Of a stretch of 5,716 nt of DNA, positions 1-4,972 are shown in pieces. How positions within the stretch are numbered: position 1 is the stretch's first letter; each line of letters opens with the position of its first letter. A program made the translations under genes and the position numbers. This stretch comes from an uncultured Coriobacteriaceae bacterium. Its GTDB lineage: Bacteria; Actinomycetota; Coriobacteriia; Coriobacteriales; Eggerthellaceae. The DNA is taken from the NCBI GenBank assembly GCA_900554945.1, contig USJN01000113.1:1-5716 (forward strand). The letters run 5' to 3'. The notes beneath the pieces are model-generated. The model was not told where the DNA came from. It ran no database searches and was given only the letters and a program-made list of their open reading frames with translations.

Positions 1-117
1 GAGCGCAACGCTCGTCGAGCCTTCGGGCAGCGTGAGCGTATACGAATGGACGTCGGCACTAAACGACGGGGACAAGATGCCCGCGCCAACCGAGAGCGAG
101 GCCACCGTCTTATCGTT
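1..117 (-). other. Start of a cadherin-like beta-sandwich domain
   Basis: Residues 166-204 of the DUF4430 protein carry the usual opening of this domain: a short beta strand (VASLSV), a GILSPSF turn, a D-V-H-S-Y motif and a following strand (TLTLP). The domain is cut by the window edge. Such domains act as spacers or adhesive modules in bacterial surface proteins. Confidence 0.65.
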
Positions 118-612
118 GCTTCCCCAGTCGCTGCCAAGGTCGGGCCCGCCGTCAAGCGTGTACATGAGGTCGACCTCGGAGCCCGGCTCCAAAACTCCGC
201 TGCTCACGGTCACCGAGGAGAAACCCGTGTTCGCGAACCAATCGTCGATCGTGCCCATCCAACCGCTTTTCTTCCCGCAGTCGAACTCGCCAAGCCCCGC
301 GACGGAAGTGATGTAACCCTTGCCGGCACCGACGACGGCAACGCCCTTCTCGTTTGCAAGGCGCACGATTGCCGACATCGCGCTGTCCGACGGATACAGG
401 TCGACGTCCCCTTCGGCAATGGTGCCGTGGGGCGCAGGATAGCTTGCGCCCGCGGGGCGTACAAGTGTGTCGCTGATGCTGACGTGCACCTGCCCGATCG
501 GCGTTTCCCCTGATGGGATGTCGCCTATCGCGGCAAATGCCAAGCTGGGCACGAGTCCGCAGGCCACGACTGCGGACAGGAGCAGGGCGACAAGCTTTCT
601 CTTCAGATTCAT
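1..612 (-). CDS. Exported DUF4430 (transcobalamin C-terminal-like) protein with cadherin-like domain, N-terminal part
   Basis: The reading frame is open from the ATG at 612 to the left edge; 204 codons are visible and the C-terminus is missing. It starts MNLKRKLVALLL, a signal peptide with a good signal peptidase I site AFA|A at 27/28. VVAC (15-18) also fits a lipobox, so a lipoprotein is possible. Residues about 40-155 resemble DUF4430: GQVHVSIS, a region with SAMSAIVRLANEKGV, GYITSVAGLGEF (99-110), CGKKSGWM (112-119), IDDWF and LEPGSEVDLMYT (140-151). This is the domain type of the C-terminal half of intrinsic factor/transcobalamin. From about 166, VASLSVGAGILSPSFSADV and HSYTLTLP match the start of a cadherin-like beta sandwich. 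As the operon's last visible gene, coupled to T2 by ATGA, it is probably an extracytoplasmic capture or docking protein for the importer. Ligand binding is inferred from fold and context. Confidence 0.86.
   Translation of the reverse strand, partial: MNLKRKLVALLLSAVVACGLVPSLAFAAIGDIPSGETPIGQVHVSISDTLVRPAGASYPAPHGTIAEGDVDLYPSDSAMSAIVRLANEKGVAVVGAGKGYITSVAGLGEFDCGKKSGWMGTIDDWFANTGFSSVTVSSGVLEPGSEVDLMYTLDGGPDLGSDWGSNDKTVASLSVGAGILSPSFSADVHSYTLTLPEGSTSVAL
532..612 (-). other. Signal peptide of the DUF4430 protein (type I, possible lipobox)
   Basis: Residues 1-27 have a basic N-terminus (KRK at 4-6), a hydrophobic core (7-17) and a second hydrophobic stretch ending in AFA. Cleavage after Ala27 (type I) is favoured. 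Cys18 preceded by VVA satisfies the lipobox pattern and would give a lipidated protein. The sequence alone does not decide between them. Confidence 0.75.
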
Positions 613-1550
613 GCGGTCCTTCCTTTCTCTTGGATTTCCCTTTTCAACGGACGCCGGCCTCCCCCGGTCGTCACAGCTTTCGTTCTTCGCGCATAGGAGA
701 CTTCGCCGGCCACTTGAAGCGCGAGCGGCAGAAGGCACAGCGCGAGAAACGCCGCAAAGACGGCCACGCCCGCAGACGACGCCTTCGGCAGCACGATGAT
801 GGGGCTGAAGAGCATTTGCGTCTGACCGAGCGCCGTAGCTGCAGCGCACACGGTGATAAGCGCCACAAGGATAACGGCAAGCACGCGGTCGCGGTTGTCG
901 AAGCGGTAGAGCGAGTACGCGGTACGCCCGCGCAAGGCCGCACCGCGGCTTCTCATAGAGTCCGACATCTCGATGAATCGCTCGATCGACCAGGAAACAA
1001 GGATGGAAGCTCTCCGCAGCGCGTTCGCGATTCGACGCAGGATGCTCCCCTGGCCTGGCCCCCTCCCGATGCCCGACTGCGCCACGGCGATCTTGCGCGC
1101 ACGGTCGCCCACCACCGGCACCGCGCGAAGCGCCACCGCGAGCATCATCGCCGCCTTCGGGAAAACGCTCCCCAGAAGGAAGACCACCTTGTCGGCGGTG
1201 AAGACGCACATGACGCACGAGAGCCATACAAGGATTGCCGCAACCTTGATTCCCACGATGATGCCACAGGTCAGCGACTCGACGGTGATGCTGTTGCCGA
1301 TGGGGGTTCGCGCGAGGTTCGTCACGCCGAAGTGCACGTTCATCGCGAACAGCGCCGCGAAGGCGAGCGCGCACAGGGCGAGCGCGCAGCCGATGGCGAC
1401 GGCGCGGGGGCCGCGAAGCCTTACGGAGAAGGCGAGCGCGCACAGGAAGGACACCGCCACAAGGCCCGGGTGCGTCCAGCATGCCGTGAACGCCACCACG
1501 GCGACGAAGAACAGCAGGTTCAGCGCGGGATGATAGGATGCGAAGTTCAT
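609..1550 (-). CDS. ecfT: Second ECF transporter transmembrane (T) component, T2
   Basis: This 313-residue protein is a second, clearly different EcfT-type scaffold subunit. It opens MNFASYHPALNLLFF. Helices lie at about 11-26, 28-43, 50-70, 95-118 and 130-146, followed by the cytoplasmic coupling region with AVAQSGIG (155-162) and the signature DSMRSRGAALRGRTAYSLYRF (197-217, nearly matching T1). Two C-terminal helices lie at about 223-241 and 257-281. The tail is basic and Gly-rich. Compared with T1, the first coupling motif has Gln158 where T1 has Arg173, the central segment (70-90) lacks the NPLFN motif, and the loop before the last helix is shorter. It follows the S gene by 7 nt and ends in an ATGA overlap with the DUF4430 gene, so it belongs to the same operon. 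Its role beside T1 is unknown: alternative partner, partner for S proteins encoded elsewhere, or a two-T complex. The symbol is generic. Confidence 0.92.
   Translation of the reverse strand: MNFASYHPALNLLFFVAVVAFTACWTHPGLVAVSFLCALAFSVRLRGPRAVAIGCALALCALAFAALFAMNVHFGVTNLARTPIGNSITVESLTCGIIVGIKVAAILVWLSCVMCVFTADKVVFLLGSVFPKAAMMLAVALRAVPVVGDRARKIAVAQSGIGRGPGQGSILRRIANALRRASILVSWSIERFIEMSDSMRSRGAALRGRTAYSLYRFDNRDRVLAVILVALITVCAAATALGQTQMLFSPIIVLPKASSAGVAVFAAFLALCLLPLALQVAGEVSYARRTKAVTTGGGRRPLKREIQEKGRTA
618..624 (-). promoter_or_regulatory. Ribosome binding site for the DUF4430 protein
   Basis: AGGAAGG on the minus strand ends five bases before the ATG at 612-610, inside the last codons of T2. 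It supports translation from the ATG of the ATGA stop/start overlap. Confidence 0.8.
1359..1446 (-). repeat. 19-bp exact direct repeat within T2 helices
   Basis: The plus-strand sequence GAAGGCGAGCGCGCACAGG occurs at 1359-1377 and 1428-1446, 69 nt apart (23 codons, in frame). Both copies encode LCALAF in adjacent hydrophobic helices. It may be a small duplication or chance from Ala/Leu-rich codons in GC-rich DNA. Confidence 0.6.
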
Positions 1551-1553
1551 GCG

Positions 1554-1560
1554 CCCCCTA
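1554..1560 (-). promoter_or_regulatory. Ribosome binding site for T2, overlapping the S-gene stop codon
   Basis: The minus strand reads TAGGGGG, in which TAG is the stop codon of the S gene and AGGGGG is the Shine-Dalgarno for the ATG at 1550-1548, three bases downstream. The spacing is short but the match is good. It favours 1550 over the in-frame ATG at 1574, because the protein then begins directly with the conserved MNFASYHP. Confidence 0.75.
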
Positions 1561-2292
1561 TCTCGCAAGACCATACTTCACGCGCACGCGCTCGAGCTTG
1601 CCAAGCAACGGGTTGGCGAGAATGAACAGCGTGATCGCCGTCGCTGCCGCCTGGACCGCGTTCACGGGAAGGCCGGACGCGTAGATGGCGAGGGCGCTTT
1701 CGGGCGTTATGACGGAGACCATCGTGAAGAGCGAGCATGTGTCCAAAATGGGCCCGACCACCACGATGACGAACACCGCACCCGCAAGCGAGAGCAGCGT
1801 CTTTGCGCGGTTGCTCAAATCGCTTCGAGGGATCACTCCCCGCTCGGCGAGGAACCCGGCGACGAACCCGGCGATGCCGTAGGCAAGCATCTGCCAAGGG
1901 GTCCACGGCCCCTGACCGAAGACGAAATCGCTGACGAGCAGCGAGATCGCCCCCACGAGGAAGCCCGAGCGCGACCCCAAGGCGACGCCCGCGATCATGA
2001 CGATGGCAGCGATGGGCTTGAAGTGCGGGACCCAAATGAACGCCACGCGAGCGACCACGGCAAGCGCACACATCACCGCGATGATCACGAGCTCACGGGC
2101 CTGGGGCCTGCGTGCCTCGAACGACACGAAGAACGGTACCATCGCATAGATGATGACGAGGATGCTCGTCACGTAGTAGCTGCCCGAGCCGAATGCCGTT
2201 CCTGCCCACACTGTGATCGGCGTGAGCACGACGACGACCAGCCACGACAGGACGGTTTTCCAGCGGGCTTCCTTTTCTAGCGCACCATGCAT
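1558..2292 (-). CDS. ECF transporter S component (substrate-specific), CbrT-like
   Basis: This 244-residue integral membrane protein should bind the substrate and be driven by the adjacent ATPase and T subunits. Hydrophobic helices lie near 14-33, 40-58, 68-86, 93-120, 133-150, 164-184 and 201-227. Conserved-looking stretches are FEARRPQARELV (58-69), R82 with PHFKPIAAIVMI (89-100), and SDFVFGQGPWTPWQM (121-135) with the following Gly-rich helix. I recall the QGPWTPWQM motif from S components annotated as predicted cobalamin-specific (CbrT group). That recollection and the flanking DUF4430/toroid genes point to cobalamin or a corrinoid, but substrate cannot be read from sequence alone. It has about one more helix than the six of well-studied S proteins. 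The start ATG overlaps the ATPase gene by 16 nt. The best Shine-Dalgarno (GAGGA, 2305-2309) is 12 nt away and weak, so translation probably depends on coupling. Confidence 0.9.
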   Translation of the reverse strand: MHGALEKEARWKTVLSWLVVVVLTPITVWAGTAFGSGSYYVTSILVIIYAMVPFFVSFEARRPQARELVIIAVMCALAVVARVAFIWVPHFKPIAAIVMIAGVALGSRSGFLVGAISLLVSDFVFGQGPWTPWQMLAYGIAGFVAGFLAERGVIPRSDLSNRAKTLLSLAGAVFVIVVVGPILDTCSLFTMVSVITPESALAIYASGLPVNAVQAAATAITLFILANPLLGKLERVRVKYGLAR

Positions 2293-4007
2293 TGCCCGAT
2301 CACATCCTCATCGGTAATCGCACGCGGGAACACGTGCCGGCTCATGCGATTCGCCGCCGTGGTATAGAAGCTGTTCGACGAGAAGAACGTGCGCGGCGTG
2401 CTTTGGGCGACGATCTCGCCGTCGAACATCATGGCCACCGCGTCGGCGTAGCGCGCGCAGAACTCGATGTCGTGCGACACCATGACGATGGCGACGCCGT
2501 CGCGTTTGAGATCATCGAGCACCGAGGCAAGCTGGCGCTTGAAGAATGCGTCGATGCCCTTAGTCGGCTCGTCGAGCAGGAGGATCTTCGGATCGGTGAG
2601 CAGGACTTTCGCGAGTGCGGCACGCTGCTGCTCGCCGCCCGAGAGGTCGAAGGGATGCGAATCGAGCAAGCTCTCGATGTCGGCCATGTCGATGGCATGC
2701 TCGATGCGGCGGGCACGCTCGGCCTCGGGCAGACGGGATGAGGCGAGCATCTCAGCCAAATCCTCGCGCACCGTCTTCTTGACGAAGAGATTTTGCGGGT
2801 CCTGGGGCAGAAGCGCAAGGCATCCATCGAAGAGACTTCCCGCTTTCCAATCCTTTAGCTTCCTGTCGAATATGCGCACGGTGCCACGATAGGGCTTCGA
2901 GATTCCGCAGGCCACGCGCAGCAGGGTCGACTTGCCCGCGCCGTTGCCTCCCATGATGGCGAGAATCGACCCAGGTGCGACGTCGAGCGACGCGCCGCGC
3001 AACACGTCGGGAAGATCGCGATCGTAGCGAAACCACACCTCTTTGAGCGAGAGGGCCGGGTGCTCCACCGCATCGAGCGGGGCGTCTGCGGGAATCGCGT
3101 CGCGCTGCGAGCAGTCGTCGGAGGCGACGCGCGAGAGCCAACGCCTCCCCTCGCGCACCGTGAGCGGAGCGTCGGGAGATTCCGCTTTCTCGGGTGTCGC
3201 TTTATCGGGACTCGCCTTCCCCAAACCCACCTCGCGGGCGGCTTCCACCCCGTAGAAGATGCGCAGGGGCGCAGGCAGCGCCGCCATCATGTCGTTTTCC
3301 GACGCGTGGAGCGAGAGCGCGACCTCGCGCGGGGCGCCGATCGACACGATTTCCCCCCGGTCCATGACGACCACCTTGTCCGCGCAGGCGAAGACTTCTT
3401 CCAGGCGGTGCTCGGTCAATACGACGGTCACGCCCAGCTCGAGGTTGATCTTGCGCACCGTGTTCAGGAAGTCCGACGCCGCAATGGGGTCGAGCTGGCT
3501 CGTCGGCTCATCGAGGATGAGCGCGCTCGGGCGCATGGCCATGATGGACGCCAGGTTCAACAGCTGCTTCTGGCCGCCCGACAGGTCGCGAACGTCCTTG
3601 TGAAACCAGCTTTCGATGCCGAAGTAACTTGCCATCTCCGCCACGCGAAAGCGCATCGAGTCCTTGTCGCACCCCAGGCTCTCCAGGCCGAACGCCAGCT
3701 CATGCCACACCTTGTCGGTCACAATTTGCGCGTCGGGGTTCTGCATGACGAACCCGATCTTCGCGCTCTGGTCGCGCTGCGACACCTCTTCGAGCGGCAC
3801 CCCCTCGAAGAGGACGCGACCCGTGCGTTCACCGTGCGGCGTAAGCACGCTTTTCAAGTGGCGAAGGAGCGTGGTCTTGCCGCATCCGCTCTTTCCGCAG
3901 ATGACGACATAACTTCCCTGCTCTATCTCAAGCGATACGCCGTCAAGGGCGCGACGGTCCGCCCCAGGATAGGCGAACATCAGCTGTTCGATAGCGAAAT
4001 GTGCCAT
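2277..4007 (-). CDS. Fused two-domain ECF transporter ATPase (A1-A2)
   Basis: This 576-residue protein carries two complete ABC nucleotide-binding domains and would power uptake at the cytoplasmic face by pairing internally, replacing separate EcfA1 and EcfA2. Domain 1 has Walker A GKSGCGKTT (38-46), Q-loop Gln89, signature LSGGQ (142-146), Walker B LILDEP (163-168) and His200. Domain 2 has Walker A GGNGAGKST (353-361), Q-loop PQDPQNLF (401-408), signature LSGGE (455-459), Walker B LLLDEP (476-481) and His512. All key residues are present, so both sites look active. The linker (about 255-320) is charged and holds a Pro/Lys/Glu repeat. The C-terminal tail after domain 2 has NSFYTTAANRMSR (545-557), which I recall as typical of fused ATPases next to this kind of S component (CbrU-like). 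The gene overlaps T1 by 28 nt and the S gene by 16 nt, so subunit production is probably coupled. Confidence 0.97.
   Translation of the reverse strand: MAHFAIEQLMFAYPGADRRALDGVSLEIEQGSYVVICGKSGCGKTTLLRHLKSVLTPHGERTGRVLFEGVPLEEVSQRDQSAKIGFVMQNPDAQIVTDKVWHELAFGLESLGCDKDSMRFRVAEMASYFGIESWFHKDVRDLSGGQKQLLNLASIMAMRPSALILDEPTSQLDPIAASDFLNTVRKINLELGVTVVLTEHRLEEVFACADKVVVMDRGEIVSIGAPREVALSLHASENDMMAALPAPLRIFYGVEAAREVGLGKASPDKATPEKAESPDAPLTVREGRRWLSRVASDDCSQRDAIPADAPLDAVEHPALSLKEVWFRYDRDLPDVLRGASLDVAPGSILAIMGGNGAGKSTLLRVACGISKPYRGTVRIFDRKLKDWKAGSLFDGCLALLPQDPQNLFVKKTVREDLAEMLASSRLPEAERARRIEHAIDMADIESLLDSHPFDLSGGEQQRAALAKVLLTDPKILLLDEPTKGIDAFFKRQLASVLDDLKRDGVAIVMVSHDIEFCARYADAVAMMFDGEIVAQSTPRTFFSSNSFYTTAANRMSRHVFPRAITDEDVIGQCMVR
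3168..3218 (-). repeat. Charged Pro-rich repeat in the ATPase inter-domain linker
   Basis: Residues 264-280 read KASPDKATPEKAESPDA, about three copies of an (A/S/T)P(D/E)KA-like unit. It is probably a flexible tether between the two ABC domains and lies outside the conserved catalytic core. Confidence 0.7.
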
Positions 4008-4972
4008 AAAAGCCTCTCTCCAATGGTAATGGCGGACGGCAGCGCCATGAATGCCGAGTATGCAACGAGACCGCACGCCGAGACGGGGTCGGGGAGCGCT
4101 CCCATCATAAGCGAGACGGGGTCAGGGGTCGCCCCAGCTCCCGCCGTGGCGAAACCAGACGCCGGCGCGATGTCTTGGGAAGCGAAGTTCGCACTTGCAA
4201 ACCCGCCGGCAATCGCCGCGACCGAGACCGCGACAAGCACTGCCATGCACGCAAGGAGTGCACCATCGCGCGCGGTGAAGCGGTAGCGCGCGTAGGCCGT
4301 GCGCCGCGCCTGGCCGAAGCCCCGGCTGCGCATGGAATCGGCGGTCGACACGCCCCCCTCAAGCGCCCACGACGCAAGCGCCGAGAGAACTGCCGACGCT
4401 TGCCCGACGCGCTGCGAGAGCGTCCCGACTGCCGGGCTGCGCCCGATTCCCGAACGCGCCGCCGCGAGCTCGTCGATCTTGCGGCGATACGTAGGGACCA
4501 AACGGAGCACCATCGTGAACACGAGCGTGACCGACGGCGCCATCCGCCCGAACAGGTAGGTGAACTTGTCGCTCGTCATGACGATGTTATAGCAGGAAAA
4601 CCACAGCAGCATCCCCACAAGCAGCGCCGCCGTCTGCGCGCCGTACGCGAGCGCCTCGAGCGTATAGGGCCTGTCGAAATAGGTGAAGAGGACGACGTCT
4701 CCCCTTGTGTTGAACAGGGGGTTCACCAGCGTAACGACCGTGAAGAGCACCGCCATCCCCGCGAACATGCGCAGGCTGCGCCTTCCCGCGAGCACCGCGT
4801 AGTAGAGCCCCGAGAACACCACGGTCGCCGCGAGGAACATCGGGTTGCGCACGAACATGCCAAGGGCGATGGCGCACGCGAAGAACGAGAAGCCGAGCAC
4901 GGGATGATATGCCCCGAACGTGTCTGCGCCCCTCGCCGTACCCGCGGGCGGGCAAGCGCCGCCAGACCTCAT
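3980..4972 (-). CDS. ecfT: ECF transporter transmembrane (T) component, T1
   Basis: This 330-residue membrane protein fits the scaffold subunit of an ECF importer, which couples ATP hydrolysis to movement of the S component. After a polar N-terminus comes the conserved opening FGAYHPVLGFSFF (19-31). Hydrophobic helices lie at about 31-62 and 66-84, then NPLFNTRGDVVLF and YTLEALAYG, helices at 111-131 and 145-160, and a cytoplasmic coupling region. That region carries AARSGIG (171-177) and the signature DSMRSRGFG (212-220) followed by RTAYARYRF. Two final helices lie at about 238-257 and 299-315. The symbol is the generic family name. The loop at 258-298 is long and contains an 11-residue repeat with PDPVS twice; T2 is shorter there. 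The start is the ATG of the ATGA overlap with the toroid gene. The 3' end overlaps the ATPase gene by 28 nt in another frame. Confidence 0.93.
   Translation of the reverse strand: MRSGGACPPAGTARGADTFGAYHPVLGFSFFACAIALGMFVRNPMFLAATVVFSGLYYAVLAGRRSLRMFAGMAVLFTVVTLVNPLFNTRGDVVLFTYFDRPYTLEALAYGAQTAALLVGMLLWFSCYNIVMTSDKFTYLFGRMAPSVTLVFTMVLRLVPTYRRKIDELAAARSGIGRSPAVGTLSQRVGQASAVLSALASWALEGGVSTADSMRSRGFGQARRTAYARYRFTARDGALLACMAVLVAVSVAAIAGGFASANFASQDIAPASGFATAGAGATPDPVSLMMGALPDPVSACGLVAYSAFMALPSAITIGERLLWHISLSNS
4013..4021 (-). promoter_or_regulatory. Ribosome binding site for the ECF ATPase
   Basis: GGAGAGAGG on the minus strand ends five bases before the ATG at 4007-4005. It identifies this ATG, giving MAHFAIEQL, as the start in preference to the upstream in-frame ATG at 4076, which would add 23 residues unlike an ABC domain. 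Confidence 0.8.
4079..4123 (-). repeat. In-frame direct repeat with a 12-bp palindrome inside the T1 gene
   Basis: The 12-mer CGAGACGGGGTC (plus strand) occurs at 4079-4090 and again at 4112-4123, a 33-nt period equal to 11 codons. It gives the protein repeat TPDPVS...LPDPVS. Between the copies, GGGAGCGCTCCC at 4092-4103 is a perfect palindrome. The repeat falls in the probable extracytoplasmic loop before the last helix of T1. It may be a local duplication or a small REP-like insertion that stayed in frame. Confidence 0.75.

Noticed and set aside
1551..1574. Alternative T2 start at 1574
   Set aside because: It would add eight charged residues overlapping the S gene, whereas the ATG at 1550 has a clear Shine-Dalgarno and places the conserved SYHP motif at the N-terminus as in this family.
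513..1625. Long plus-strand open frame (about 370 codons) opposite T2
   Set aside because: It is Arg/His-rich and low in complexity, and the opposite strand encodes a clear EcfT protein with good Shine-Dalgarno signals at both junctions.
1549..2280. Plus-strand open frame (about 243 codons) opposite the S component
   Set aside because: It is dominated by Asp, His, Arg and Glu with no domain. The opposite strand encodes a membrane protein with family motifs.
1558..2292. Cobalt/nickel S component (CbiM/NikM type)
   Set aside because: The protein begins Met-His by chance but lacks the conserved metal-binding N-terminal MHI(M/A)-type motif, and no CbiN-like or CbiQ-labelled neighbour is recognisable. 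The GQGPWTPWQM motif points elsewhere.
4079..4123. Insertion sequence or CRISPR repeat
   Set aside because: There are only two short copies in frame inside a gene, with no transposase, no terminal inverted repeats flanking a unit and no spacer array.
3060..4286. Long plus-strand open frame (about 408 codons) opposite the ATPase and T1 genes
   Set aside because: The product is rich in Arg, His, Glu and Ala with no recognisable domain. It lies wholly opposite strongly conserved ABC and T-component motifs, so it is the usual antisense open frame of GC-rich DNA.
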